A DNA stretch of 64,000 bases, taken from Pigmentiphaga sp. H8. Lineage in GTDB: Bacteria > Pseudomonadota > Gammaproteobacteria > Burkholderiales > Burkholderiaceae_B. A program made the translations under genes and the position numbers. A model generated the notes under the pieces. The model ran no database searches and was not told the DNA's origin. It saw nothing but the letters and a program-made list of their open reading frames with translations. The stretch is from the NCBI RefSeq assembly GCF_003854895.1, contig NZ_CP033966.1:4712001-4776000 (forward strand), in the 5' to 3' direction. Shown one piece after another: positions 28,073-36,682 of this stretch (its first letter is position 1; the number at the start of each line of letters is the position of its first letter).

Positions 28073-29232
28073 TGGACAAGACCTGTTCCCGCTCCGGCCC
28101 CCGCTACGCGCTCGCGGGCTGCGTCATGGCCGCCGTCCTGGCGGCGGGGCTGCTGTCCAACGGCTACGGACTGCTGGTCGAGCAACTGCCCCTGACCCGC
28201 ACCGCGCCCGATTGGTCCGGCTTCCTGGACGGACGGGTCACCGCCGAGATCGCCGACACCCTGGCCAAGACGCCGCTGCCCTCCGGCTCGGCCAGCCTGG
28301 AACGCGGCGCGAGCTGGCTGGCCGTGGGCGACCTGGGCCCGCGCGTGCGCCAGGGCTGCCCGGACTGGCTGTTCCTGGCCGACGAACTGGAGCCGCATGC
28401 CGGCGGCGACGATGCCCTGCGGGCGCGGGCGCGGGAAGTCGCCGACCTGCGGACGCGGCTGGCCGCGCGCGGCATCGAGCTGCTCGTGGCCACGGTACCC
28501 GACAAGAGCCGCATCGCTGCCGCCGAACGCTGCGGCGTCTATCGTCCGGCCGCGCTGGACGAGCGCCTGCGCGCGTGGAACGGCCTGCTGCGAGCCAGCG
28601 GCGTACGGACCGTGGACCTGGAGTCCGCGCTGCGCAAGCTGCCCGTGCCGGGTTTCCTGCGCACCGACACCCATTGGAACGAAGCCGGCGCGGAAGCGGC
28701 GGCCGGCGCCATCGCCGCCGCGGCGCGCGTGCTGCCCTCGGCCGACCAGGCGCTGAAACCGCACCAGGCCTATGCCGTGACGCGGGGCCAGCCTCGACCG
28801 CTGGAGGGAGACCTGATCCGGCTGGCCGGCATAGAATGGCTGCCGGTCTCGCTGCAGCCGGCCCTGGACCTGGAGCCGCGCACGGCCTTCGCGCCGGTGG
28901 CGGACACCGCCGCCCCCGCCAGCGAGAACGACCTGTTCGGCGACGCGGACCTGCCTAGGGTGGCCCTGATCGGCACATCCTACTCGCGCAACTCGAACTT
29001 CGTCCCGTTCCTGGAGGCCGCGATGCAGACCCGCGTGGTCAACTTCGCCCGCGACGGCGGCGAATTCGCCGGCGCCGCGCAGGCCTATTTCAAGAGCGAG
29101 GAATTCCGCGACACGCCTCCCCGCCTGATCGTCTGGGAGATCCCGGAGCGTTCGCTGCAACGCCCCCTGGGCGGCGAGACCACGCTCTGGGAAGCCAGCG
29201 CGGCTACTCCACCTTCGCGCCCGAGGCCTTGA
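28072..29232 (+). CDS. wssI: WssI / AlgJ-like cellulose O-acetyltransferase
   Basis: A 386-residue protein with one N-terminal membrane anchor (AGCVMAAVLAAGLLSNGYGLL) and a periplasmic AlgJ/AlgX-type SGNH domain. Visible motifs are DKSRI, the DTHWN segment (TDTHWNEAGAEAAA; the D-x-H pair of AlgJ/AlgX) and GTSYSRN (the serine block). AlgJ-type proteins are the final acetyltransferases in alginate and cellulose modification. The gene ends the bcs-wss operon, and its 3' end overlaps the convergent Bug gene by 29 bp. Confidence 0.88.
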   Translation: MDKTCSRSGPRYALAGCVMAAVLAAGLLSNGYGLLVEQLPLTRTAPDWSGFLDGRVTAEIADTLAKTPLPSGSASLERGASWLAVGDLGPRVRQGCPDWLFLADELEPHAGGDDALRARAREVADLRTRLAARGIELLVATVPDKSRIAAAERCGVYRPAALDERLRAWNGLLRASGVRTVDLESALRKLPVPGFLRTDTHWNEAGAEAAAGAIAAAARVLPSADQALKPHQAYAVTRGQPRPLEGDLIRLAGIEWLPVSLQPALDLEPRTAFAPVADTAAPASENDLFGDADLPRVALIGTSYSRNSNFVPFLEAAMQTRVVNFARDGGEFAGAAQAYFKSEEFRDTPPRLIVWEIPERSLQRPLGGETTLWEASAATPPSRPRP

Positions 29233-30184
29233 CCACCGTTGCCCAGGTGTCGACTTCGTCCTTGATGAACGCACCGAACTGCTCCGGCGTGGTCTTGGCC
29301 GTGACGGCGCCCAGGTCCTTGAAACGCTGCTGCACGTCCGGCTTGGCCAGCGCCTTCTGCACGGATGCGTTGACCTTGGCGATGACGTCGGGCGGCGTGC
29401 CCTTGGGCGCGATCAGCCCGAACCACGACGACACGTCGAACTTGTCATAGCCCGACTCCATCATGGTGGGCAGATCGGGCGCGGTGGCCGAGCGTTCGGC
29501 GGTGGTGACCGCCAGCGCGCGCAGCTTGCCGGCCTGCACGTGGGGCCAGGCCGAGGGCATGTTGTCGAACATCAGTTGCACCTGGTTGCCGATCAGGTCG
29601 GTCAGGGCGGGAGCGCTGCCCTTGTAGGGGATGTGGGGAATGTCCACGCCGGCCCGCAGCTTGAACAGCTCGCCCGCCATGTGGATGGACGTGCCGCTGC
29701 CCGACGATGCGTACGAGAGCTTGTCCGGATGCGCCTTGACGTAGGCCACCAGTTCCTTGACGTTCTTGACCGGCAGCGACGGATTGACGACCAGGATGTT
29801 GGGCACCTTGATGACCAGCGCGATGGGCGCGAAATCCTTGACGATGTCGAAACTCAGGTTCTTGTACAGGGTCTGGTTGATGGTGCTGGTGACGGCCACC
29901 ATGTACAGCGTGTAGCCGTCGGGCTTGGCGCGGGCGACCAGTTCGGCGCCGATGTTGCTGCCGGCCCCGGGCTTGTTCTCGACCACGAAGCTCTGGCCCA
30001 GGTCGTCGCCCAGTTCCTTGGCGATGATGCGGGCGGCGACGTCGGTGGTGCCGCCGGCCGAGAAACCGACCACCACGCGTACCGGCTTGTCCGGATACGA
30101 GGCCGCGACGGCGGGGCCGGCGGATATCAGGGAAACCAGGGCGGCCAGGCAGGCCGCCCGGGCCGATGACGGGAAATGCCTCAT
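29204..30184 (-). CDS. Bug-family tripartite tricarboxylate transporter binding protein
   Basis: A 326-residue periplasmic substrate-binding protein of the Bug/TctC family. Signal peptide: CLAALVSLISAGPAVAA. Family blocks: YPDKPVRVVVGFSAGGTTDVAARII, VENKPGAGSNIGAELVAR, PDGYTL, and HIPYKGSAPALTDLIGNQVQLMFD. No TctA/TctB membrane genes are nearby; such orphan Bug genes are abundant in Bordetella and relatives. Ligands are usually small carboxylates, but none can be named. It is monocistronic and convergent with wssI. Confidence 0.93.
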   Translation of the reverse strand: MRHFPSSARAACLAALVSLISAGPAVAASYPDKPVRVVVGFSAGGTTDVAARIIAKELGDDLGQSFVVENKPGAGSNIGAELVARAKPDGYTLYMVAVTSTINQTLYKNLSFDIVKDFAPIALVIKVPNILVVNPSLPVKNVKELVAYVKAHPDKLSYASSGSGTSIHMAGELFKLRAGVDIPHIPYKGSAPALTDLIGNQVQLMFDNMPSAWPHVQAGKLRALAVTTAERSATAPDLPTMMESGYDKFDVSSWFGLIAPKGTPPDVIAKVNASVQKALAKPDVQQRFKDLGAVTAKTTPEQFGAFIKDEVDTWATVVKASGAKVE

Positions 30185-30336
30185 GGGTGCGTCTCCTTCT
30201 TGTATCGGTGGGGAATTTTCCAGCGATGCCTATGTCAACATCGGCGTCGGGCTCCGACCATTGTTGCAAACCCCAAGCATGCGCCGCGGGCGCGTTTCGC
30301 TGTATCCTGCGGCCGACCCATCCCTACCCCGCTCCG

Positions 30337-30729
30337 ATGACCGATCAACAGCATTCTCCCTACAAGAGCACCGGCGGCCTCCAGCGGGTCTTCCGCGCCT
30401 GGCGCTATTCGCTGCAGGGCCTGGGCGCCGCGCTCAAATACGAGGCCGCGTTCCGCCAGGAGGTCGCGCTGGTCGTCATCCTGGTGCCGGCGGCGGTCTG
30501 GCTGGGCCGCGACACCACCGAAGTCCTGCTGTTGCTGTTCAGCATGCTGCTGGTGCTGGTGGTGGAATTGCTCAATTCCGCGGTGGAGGCGCTGGCCGAC
30601 GCCCTGTCGGTGGAAACCCACCCGCTGCTGGGGCGCGCCAAGGACCTGGGCAGCGCGGCCGTGATGCTGTCCCTGCTGTTCTCGGCCGGGCTCTGGATAC
30701 ACGTGCTGGCGGGCCGGCTGCTGGCCTGA
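30337..30729 (+). CDS. dgkA: Diacylglycerol kinase DgkA
   Basis: A 130-residue integral-membrane kinase that phosphorylates diacylglycerol to phosphatidic acid, recycling lipid left by periplasmic glucan and lipid modification. Conserved DgkA features: ALKYEAAFRQEVALVV (catalytic Glu region), three helices, and VVELLNSAVEALADALS (the E-LN-A-E signature). A longer upstream reading extension has no coding character; ATG 30337 gives the usual family length. It lies in a run with pyrF on the plus strand. Confidence 0.95.
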   Translation: MTDQQHSPYKSTGGLQRVFRAWRYSLQGLGAALKYEAAFRQEVALVVILVPAAVWLGRDTTEVLLLLFSMLLVLVVELLNSAVEALADALSVETHPLLGRAKDLGSAAVMLSLLFSAGLWIHVLAGRLLA

Positions 30730-30816
30730 TCCCGCTTCCATGGGGAATTGCGGGCCGTTTCGCGCCGAATGCCGGATGATCCTACAATGGCGGATCGACT
30801 CCGTTCCCCTTGCACC

Positions 30817-31644
30817 ATGTCTTTCACCCGCAAACTGACGCAGGCCTGGGCCGCGTCCGACTCCCTGCTGACCGTCGGCCTGGACCCGGATCCCGCCCGC
30901 TTTCCCGCCGAACTGCGCGGACGGACCGACCGCATCTTCGATTTCTGCCGGGCCATCGCCGACATCACCGCGCCCTACGCGTGCGCGTTCAAGCCCCAGA
31001 TCGCCTATTTCGCCGCCCGCCGCGCCGAGGACCAGCTCGAGGCGCTGTGCCGGCACATCAAGGAACACCATCCCGACATCCCGCTGGTGCTGGACGCCAA
31101 GCGCGGCGACATCGGCTCGACGGCCGAACAGTACGCCGCCGAGGCCTTCGAGCGCTACGGCGCCGATGCCGTCACGGTCAGCCCCTACATGGGTTCGGAC
31201 TCGATCGAACCCTATTTCGCCTGGCCGGATCGCGGCGTGATCGTGTTGTGCCGCACGTCCAACCCCGGCGGCTCGGACCTGCAATTCCTGGAAACCGGCG
31301 GCGAACCGCTCTACCTGCGCGTGGCCGACCTGGTGGCGAAGAAGTGGAATCGCCACGGCCAGCTCGGCCTGGTGGTGGGCGCCACCTTCCCCGCCGAGCT
31401 GGCGGCGGTGCGCGCCCGCGTCGGCGCCGACATGCCGCTGCTGGTGCCCGGCGTGGGCGCCCAGGGCGGCGACGTGCAGGCCACCGTGGAAGCGGGATGC
31501 AATGCCGCGGGCACCGGCATGATGATCAACTCGTCGCGCGCCATCCTGTACGCCAGCGGCGGCGACGACTGGCGCGAGGCCGCGGCGTGCGTGGCGCGCG
31601 AGACCCGCGACGCCATCAACGGCTTCCGCCCCGGCCGGGGCTAG
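30817..31644 (+). CDS. pyrF: Orotidine-5'-phosphate decarboxylase (type 2)
   Basis: The last step of UMP synthesis, decarboxylating OMP. The 275 residues match the longer type 2 family. The catalytic Asp/Lys cluster is in VLDAKRGDIGSTAEQYA, the phosphate-binding end in LLVPGVGAQGGDVQATVEAG, and the early block LLTVGLDPDPARFP is present. The ATG at 30817 removes an upstream non-conserved extension. It is convergent with the next Bug gene. Confidence 0.96.
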   Translation: MSFTRKLTQAWAASDSLLTVGLDPDPARFPAELRGRTDRIFDFCRAIADITAPYACAFKPQIAYFAARRAEDQLEALCRHIKEHHPDIPLVLDAKRGDIGSTAEQYAAEAFERYGADAVTVSPYMGSDSIEPYFAWPDRGVIVLCRTSNPGGSDLQFLETGGEPLYLRVADLVAKKWNRHGQLGLVVGATFPAELAAVRARVGADMPLLVPGVGAQGGDVQATVEAGCNAAGTGMMINSSRAILYASGGDDWREAAACVARETRDAINGFRPGRG

Positions 31645-31669
31645 CCCCCGGTCCCGGGCGGCCCCCTGG

Positions 31670-32659
31670 TCACTTCTCGATCTTGATGCCGGCCGTGCGG
31701 ACCACCTTGGCCCAGCGCTCCACCTCGGCCTGGATCAACTTGCCGAAAGCCTCCGGCGTGGGGCTGGGCACGACCTCGGCCCCTTCGTCCGAGATCGACT
31801 TGCGCACGTCCGCATCATTCAGCAGCGCGACGATTTCCTGGTGCAGCCGGGCCACGATGGGTGCCGGCGTGCCGCCGCGCGCCACGATGCCGAACCAGGT
31901 GCCGGTCTCGAACTCCATGCCCGCCTCGCGGAAGGTAGGCACCTCGGGCAGGCTGGGGGAACGCTTGTCCGAGGCCACGGCCAGCGCCCGCAGCTTGCCG
32001 TTGCGGATGTGGTTCATCACCGGCACCAGGCTGGGAAACAGCAGCCGGGTCTCGCCCGACAGGGTCGCCAGCACGGCGGGGCCGCCGCCCTTGTAGGGCA
32101 CGTGGTAGAGCTTCGTGCCGCTGCTCTGCTGGAACAGTTCGGCCACCAGGTGGGGCGCCGTGCCCACGCCGTAGGACGCGTAGTTGACCTGGCCCGGCCG
32201 CTCGCGGGCATAGCGGATCAGTTCCTGCAGCGACGATACCGGCAGGCCGGGATTCACCACCAGCACCGCGGGCGCGTTGGCCAGCTGCGAGACGGGGGCG
32301 AAGTCCTTCTTCAGGTCGTACGAAATCGTGTTGTACAGGCTGCCGTTCGAGCTGATGGCGGTCGTGGCCATCAGCAGCGTATAGCCGTCCGGGGCGGAGC
32401 GGGCCACGGCCTCGGCGCCGATGATGCCGCTGGCGCCGGGGCGGTTGTCCACGATGACGGGCTGGCCCAGCCGCTCGCCCAGCTTCTTGCCCACGACGCG
32501 CGCGATCATGTCGGTGCCGCCGCCGGGCGCGAAGGGCACGATCAGGCGGATGGGCTGATTGGGATAGTCCTGGGCCGCCCAGGCGCCGGCGCTGGACAGG
32601 GTGGCGGCGACGGCGCAGGCGAGCGCCAGCCGCCCGCGCGGGGAAGCAGGTGTTTGCAT
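31670..32659 (-). CDS. Bug-family tripartite tricarboxylate transporter binding protein
   Basis: A 329-residue periplasmic binding protein. Signal peptide: LALACAVAATLSSAGAWAA. Family blocks: YPNQPIRLIVPFAPGGGTDMIARVV, VDNRPGASGIIGAEAVAR, PDGYTLLM and HVPYKGGGPAVLATLSGETRLLF. The start at 32659 lies 1 bp after the stop of the RraA-like gene, so the two are co-transcribed. That pairing suggests a binding protein for a dicarboxylate or hydroxyacid processed by the RraA-like enzyme; this is inference from context. Confidence 0.93.
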   Translation of the reverse strand: MQTPASPRGRLALACAVAATLSSAGAWAAQDYPNQPIRLIVPFAPGGGTDMIARVVGKKLGERLGQPVIVDNRPGASGIIGAEAVARSAPDGYTLLMATTAISSNGSLYNTISYDLKKDFAPVSQLANAPAVLVVNPGLPVSSLQELIRYARERPGQVNYASYGVGTAPHLVAELFQQSSGTKLYHVPYKGGGPAVLATLSGETRLLFPSLVPVMNHIRNGKLRALAVASDKRSPSLPEVPTFREAGMEFETGTWFGIVARGGTPAPIVARLHQEIVALLNDADVRKSISDEGAEVVPSPTPEAFGKLIQAEVERWAKVVRTAGIKIEK

Positions 32660-32660
32660 C

Positions 32661-33383
32661 TCAGCTGGCCGACGGCAGGTCGCGGATGGCAATGCCGCGG
32701 TCGATGGCGTCGCAGCGCGCGTCCTCGGCGGCGGCGCGCTTGCGCGACAACTCCAGCACTTCGCGGGCGCGGTCGCGCGGAATGAAGCAAACACCGGTGT
32801 CGTCGGCCACCACGAGGTCGCCGGGATTGACGCGTATGCCCTCGATCTGGACCGGGCCGTTGATCTCGATCGTCTCGATGCGCCACTTGCCGGTGATGGG
32901 CGAGACCTCGGTGGCCCAGACCGGGAAGCCGACGCGGCGCGAATGCGCCACGTCGCGCACCCCGCCCGACACGATGGCGCCGATCTCGCCCTGGCGCTTG
33001 GCCACCTGGGCCGAGATGCCGCCCATGTTCGACAGCCCCGGCACGCCCTCGATCACCAGCACATCGCCTTGTTCCGCGATGTTGTGGGCCTCGATCTCGG
33101 CCATGCCGTTGCGGTGGGCGCGCGCGTTGTCGATGGGATGGCCGGTCAGGACCGTGTTGCGCAGGGTCATGGCCGGGCCGACGATGGTGGCGCCGGGAAT
33201 GGTGGGCCGAAGCAGCGAGCCGGGCAGCGTCCCGGCGATGCCCAGGTGGTCCATGACGTCGGACACGATGCCGGTGGCGTCTCCCAGCGCCTTGAAGCCG
33301 TCGATCAGGTCCTGGGGCGGGCGCTCGATGTCGAGGCTCTTTACCCGTTCGGGGGCGATCTTGCCCAGCAGCGTCTTGGTCAT
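32661..33383 (-). CDS. RraA-like protein / 4-hydroxy-4-methyl-2-oxoglutarate aldolase family
   Basis: A 240-residue member of the RraA/HMG-aldolase family. The metal and substrate site is visible in GAIVSGGVRDVAHSRRVGFPVWA (conserved R-D pair) and the late block NPGDLVVADDTGVCFIPRDRA. Aldolase members cleave 4-hydroxy-4-methyl-2-oxoglutarate or decarboxylate oxaloacetate; RraA itself regulates RNase E. The linkage with a Bug transporter protein and a divergent LysR regulator favours a catabolic enzyme. It is the first gene of the two-gene operon. Confidence 0.85.
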   Translation of the reverse strand: MTKTLLGKIAPERVKSLDIERPPQDLIDGFKALGDATGIVSDVMDHLGIAGTLPGSLLRPTIPGATIVGPAMTLRNTVLTGHPIDNARAHRNGMAEIEAHNIAEQGDVLVIEGVPGLSNMGGISAQVAKRQGEIGAIVSGGVRDVAHSRRVGFPVWATEVSPITGKWRIETIEINGPVQIEGIRVNPGDLVVADDTGVCFIPRDRAREVLELSRKRAAAEDARCDAIDRGIAIRDLPSAS

Positions 33384-33495
33384 GCGTGGTCTCCGTGAGG
33401 AATGAGGCGCGCCGCCCCCTGCGGCCCATCCGCGGCGGCGGTCTTCATATGTGAAAAATTCTCATCGCTTTCCCAATGTACATCAATCGATTTAT

Positions 33496-33512
33496 AGTCA
33501 ATATGATTGACT
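33496..33512. promoter_or_regulatory. LysR-type operator between RraA-like gene and LysR regulator
   Basis: A perfect inverted repeat, AGTCAAT (33496-33502), ATG, ATTGACT (33506-33512), contains the T-N11-A pattern (T33498, A33510) of LysR recognition sites. It sits 15 bp upstream of the LysR start in an AT-rich stretch and would control both divergent transcripts. Confidence 0.65.
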
Positions 33513-33526
33513 TTTACTCATAGAAA

Positions 33527-34444
33527 ATGGCCACTCGCCTGCCCCCGCTGAACCCGCTGCGCACCTTCGAGGTCGCGGCGCGCCACCTGAGCTTCACGCG
33601 CGCCGCGCGCGAACTGCACGTCACGCCCGGCGCCGTCAGCCGGCAGGTCATGGTCCTGGAGGAATTCCTGGGGGCCCGGCTGTTCGAGCGGGTGAACCGC
33701 GAAGTGCGGCTGACCGCCGTTGGCCGGCGCTACCTGGACGACCTGAACGACGTGTTCGACAGCATAGGCGAGGCCACCCAGCGCGCCATGCAGGGGGTAC
33801 GCGACAAGCCGTTGCACATCTGGTGTCCGATGACCTTCGCGATGCGTTGGCTGGTGCCGCGCCTGCCCGCGTTCCACGCCGCCCATCCCGGCCGCGACGC
33901 CATCTTCACCACCTCGCTCAAGCCGGTGGACTTCACCGAGCACGATGCCGACGTCGCCATCCGCATGGGCCGCGGCGACTGGCCGGGGGTGATCTCCCGC
34001 TTCCTGGTCGGCATCGAACTGTTGCCGGTGTGCAGCCCGCGCCTGCTGGAGGGCCGCGCCCCGCTCGTCCATCCGGGCGACCTGGGCCAGTACACGCTGC
34101 TGCAATCGGTGGCGCGGCCGGACTACTGGCCGACCTGGCTGCAGGCCGCGGGCGCGGATGACATCGACCCGGACCGCGGGTTGACCTTCGAAAGCGTCAG
34201 CCTGGCCTACCAGGCGGCGCTGGAGGGCCTGGGGGTGGCCATGGGCCAGCATGCGCTGGTGGCCGACGATCTGGCGTCAGGCAGGCTGGTCGCGCCCTTC
34301 GGCCTGCGCGTTCCCATCGACAACGCCTTCTACCTGATCTATCCGGAGCGGCTGCAATACGACGCGCATCTGTGCACGTTCCGCGACTGGATCCTGGCCG
34401 AGGCCCGCGCGGACGAAGCCCGGCGCGCCTCGCCCCGCGCCTGA
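33527..34444 (+). CDS. LysR-family transcriptional regulator (GcvA-like)
   Basis: A 305-residue regulator. The winged helix-turn-helix occupies the first ~65 residues (LNPLRTFEVAARHLSFTRAARELHVTPGAVSRQVMVLEE); the rest is the effector domain, with ITTSLKPVDF-like and DADVAIRMGRGDWPGV blocks typical of the GcvA/AmpR branch. It is divergent from the RraA-like/Bug operon across a short intergenic region with a T-N11-A palindrome, so it probably activates or represses that operon and itself. The effector is unknown. Confidence 0.92.
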   Translation: MATRLPPLNPLRTFEVAARHLSFTRAARELHVTPGAVSRQVMVLEEFLGARLFERVNREVRLTAVGRRYLDDLNDVFDSIGEATQRAMQGVRDKPLHIWCPMTFAMRWLVPRLPAFHAAHPGRDAIFTTSLKPVDFTEHDADVAIRMGRGDWPGVISRFLVGIELLPVCSPRLLEGRAPLVHPGDLGQYTLLQSVARPDYWPTWLQAAGADDIDPDRGLTFESVSLAYQAALEGLGVAMGQHALVADDLASGRLVAPFGLRVPIDNAFYLIYPERLQYDAHLCTFRDWILAEARADEARRASPRA

Positions 34445-34457
34445 GGGACACACCGGC

Positions 34458-35810
34458 TCAGGCCGGCTGCGGCGACGGGAAGCGTATCCGCACGCCCAGG
34501 CCGCGCCCGCGCAGGCCGGTGCCCACGTGGATGGAGGCCGCGTGCGATTCGGCAATCTGCGCGACCAGCGACAGGCCGATGCCGCTGCCGCGTTCGGTGG
34601 TGCCCATCACGCGGTAGAAGCGGTCGAAGATGCGCCGGTATTCGGATTCGGGCACGCCGGGGCCATCGTCGGCCACCGTCAGCAGCACGCCGTCGGCCTC
34701 GCGCCGGCAGGCCACGGCGATGTGCGCGTCGCGGCCGCCGTAGCGCACCGCGTTGTCGATCAGGTTGCGCACCAGGATGCCCAAAGGATCGACCCGGCCG
34801 CGCACCAGGCAGTCCTCGGTGTCCAGGCTGATGCGCTGGCCGCGCTCGGCGGCGCCGTTCTCGAAATCCCGCGCGATCACCGACACCACGGTATGCAGCT
34901 CCACGTCGTCCTCGCCGAAACCGTTGGCGTCCAGCCGGGCCATGTCCAGCAACTGCTCGGAAAGCCGCGCGCTGCGCTGGGTAGTCGCCAGCAGCTTGCC
35001 CAGTTCCGCGCGCAGTTGCACGGGGTCCTGGCACCCCAGGGCGTTCTCGGTCTGCACCGTCAGGACCGCGAGCGGCGTGCGCAGCTCGTGCGCGGCATCG
35101 ACCAGGAAGCGCCGCTCGTTCTGCATGGTCTCGTCCAGCCGTCCTAGCAGGCCGTTGAACGACTCGACCAGCGGACGCAGTTCCACCGGCAGTTCCTTCG
35201 CCGGCAACGGCTGCAGATCGGTGGGACGCCGCTGCAGGATGCGGCGCGACAGCCGCGTGACGGGCAAGACCGACCACTGGACCAGGCAGCCGACGACGCA
35301 AGCCAGCATGCAGGCCAGTATGCCTACGAACATCAACCCGCGGGTCAGGCGGTCGTGCAGTTCCTTGCGCAGCAGCGATTGCGGCTTGCCCACCTGCACC
35401 TGTATCCGCCCGCTGGCATCCGAGACCGCATAGACGCGCCAGGGTTCGCCTCCCACCATGATGGTGCCGTAGCCTTCGTGCATGTCCGGCACGATGGGGC
35501 GGCCGGGCGCGGTCGGGGAATGCAGCACGCTGCGGCCCGTCGCCAGGTTCCAGACCTGGAAGGTCATCTGGAGCTGGGAAGTGTCCAGCCGCTGCTCGCC
35601 CGGCAGCGAAAAGCCGCGTTCGGCGACGTTGTTCTCGAGTCCGACGGGCAGGGACAGCAAGGTCAGGTTCGCCACCTCGCGCAGCGCGGCGTCCCATTCC
35701 CCGCTCCACTCGCGCGTGACCTCGGCCCGATACCACAGGAACGTTCCCGCCCAGGTCAGCAGCATGGTCGCGACGATGCCCGTCAGCAGGCGCGTGCGCA
35801 GCGATCTCAT
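34458..35810 (-). CDS. Sensor histidine kinase (QseC/TctE-like)
   Basis: A 450-residue inner-membrane kinase with two membrane helices (about 10-27 and 158-180) flanking a ~130-residue periplasmic region, a short HAMP linker (VLPVTRLSRRI), then an H-box VDAAHELRTPL (phosphorylated H241). The catalytic boxes follow: NLIDNAVRYG (N), VADDGPGVPE (G1) and GSGIGLSLV (G2). All residues needed for activity are present. The gene overlaps the response regulator by 4 bp (ATGA). Architecture and pairing resemble QseBC/PmrAB. Confidence 0.94.
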   Translation of the reverse strand: MRSLRTRLLTGIVATMLLTWAGTFLWYRAEVTREWSGEWDAALREVANLTLLSLPVGLENNVAERGFSLPGEQRLDTSQLQMTFQVWNLATGRSVLHSPTAPGRPIVPDMHEGYGTIMVGGEPWRVYAVSDASGRIQVQVGKPQSLLRKELHDRLTRGLMFVGILACMLACVVGCLVQWSVLPVTRLSRRILQRRPTDLQPLPAKELPVELRPLVESFNGLLGRLDETMQNERRFLVDAAHELRTPLAVLTVQTENALGCQDPVQLRAELGKLLATTQRSARLSEQLLDMARLDANGFGEDDVELHTVVSVIARDFENGAAERGQRISLDTEDCLVRGRVDPLGILVRNLIDNAVRYGGRDAHIAVACRREADGVLLTVADDGPGVPESEYRRIFDRFYRVMGTTERGSGIGLSLVAQIAESHAASIHVGTGLRGRGLGVRIRFPSPQPA

Positions 35811-36514
35811 CGAGTCTCCCGCAGCCGGTAGCCGTAGCCGTGCACGGTCTCGATCAGGTCCTCGCCCAGCTTGCGGCGCAACTGATGGACGTAGACCGCC
35901 ACGGTGTTGCTTTCGATCACGCCGTCGCTGCCGTAGACCGCCTCCTCCAGCGCCGTGCGAGACAAGGCCTTGCCCGCCCTTTCCATCAGCGCCAGCAGGG
36001 TCCGGTATTCGTGCGCGCTGAGCGCGACCGGGTGACCGCGGCAGGCGACCGCGCGCGAGGCCGGATCGAGCTCCACGTCACCACTGCGCAGCACCGGGGC
36101 CACGCGCCCCAGGCTGCGGCGCAGCACCGCGCGCAGCCGGGCCCGCAGCTCGTCGACCTGGAACGGCTTGACCAGGTAATCGTCGGCGCCCGCGTCCAGG
36201 CCGCCTATGCGGTCGCTCAGGCGGTCGCGCGCGGTCATGATGATGACCGGCGTCGTGTCGTAGCGGGCGCGCATCGCGGCCAGCACGCCCAGCCCGGAGC
36301 CGCCGGGCAGTCCAAGGTCGAGCAGGACCGCCGCATAATCGTGGTCGATCAGCGTCAGCCGCGCCGCCGCGGCGTCACGGGCCCATTCGACCACGGTGTC
36401 GTGCTGGCGCAGCGCGGTGACGAGCGCGTCGGCAAGCATGACGTCGTCTTCTACGAGCAGGAGGCGCAAGATCGGTGTCCCGGTGGTTCGGCTGAGCGGC
36501 GCGCGTGGCCGCAT
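35807..36514 (-). CDS. OmpR-family response regulator (QseB/PmrA-like)
   Basis: Receiver domain with the acidic pair VEDD, phospho-acceptor D66 (LLDLGLPGGSG) and conserved Thr/Lys (MTARD; VKPF), then an OmpR-type winged helix (LSAHEYRTLLALMERAGKALSRTALEEAVYG; VYVHQLRRKLG). The ATG at 36514 is used here. A TTG at 36469, giving an N-terminus that begins MRLLLVEDD as in most QseB proteins, is an alternative that would better match family length (221 residues). The gene is divergent from mipA. A direct-repeat box lies 32 bp upstream. Confidence 0.93.
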   Translation of the reverse strand: MRPRAPLSRTTGTPILRLLLVEDDVMLADALVTALRQHDTVVEWARDAAAARLTLIDHDYAAVLLDLGLPGGSGLGVLAAMRARYDTTPVIIMTARDRLSDRIGGLDAGADDYLVKPFQVDELRARLRAVLRRSLGRVAPVLRSGDVELDPASRAVACRGHPVALSAHEYRTLLALMERAGKALSRTALEEAVYGSDGVIESNTVAVYVHQLRRKLGEDLIETVHGYGYRLRETR

Positions 36515-36545
36515 TGGCTGGCAAAGGCCAGTATCGTCGCCCGAT

Positions 36546-36562
36546 TTTAAAAAGTTCTTAAA
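36546..36562. promoter_or_regulatory. QseB/PmrA-type direct-repeat box
   Basis: TTTAAA (36546-36551), N5, CTTAAA (36557-36562). Two TTAA half-sites spaced one helical turn apart resemble the (C/T)TTAA-N6-CTTAA sites of PmrA/QseB-type regulators. It lies between the response regulator gene and mipA and could control both. Confidence 0.55.
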
Positions 36563-36682
36563 CCGCTCCGCCCAGAATTCACGGTGGCGGCTGGCTCGCG
36601 CTCATGCCCGGGCCGGGCTGGCCGCCGCCTTCACATCCCCATTCGGAACCGCCCGCGGCGGCAGGTTCCAGGAGCCAGCCAC

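Noticed and set aside
31630..31665. Terminator between pyrF and the convergent Bug gene
   Set aside because: GGGGCTAGCCCC and CCCGG/CCGGG palindromes occur, but without a T-run on either strand.
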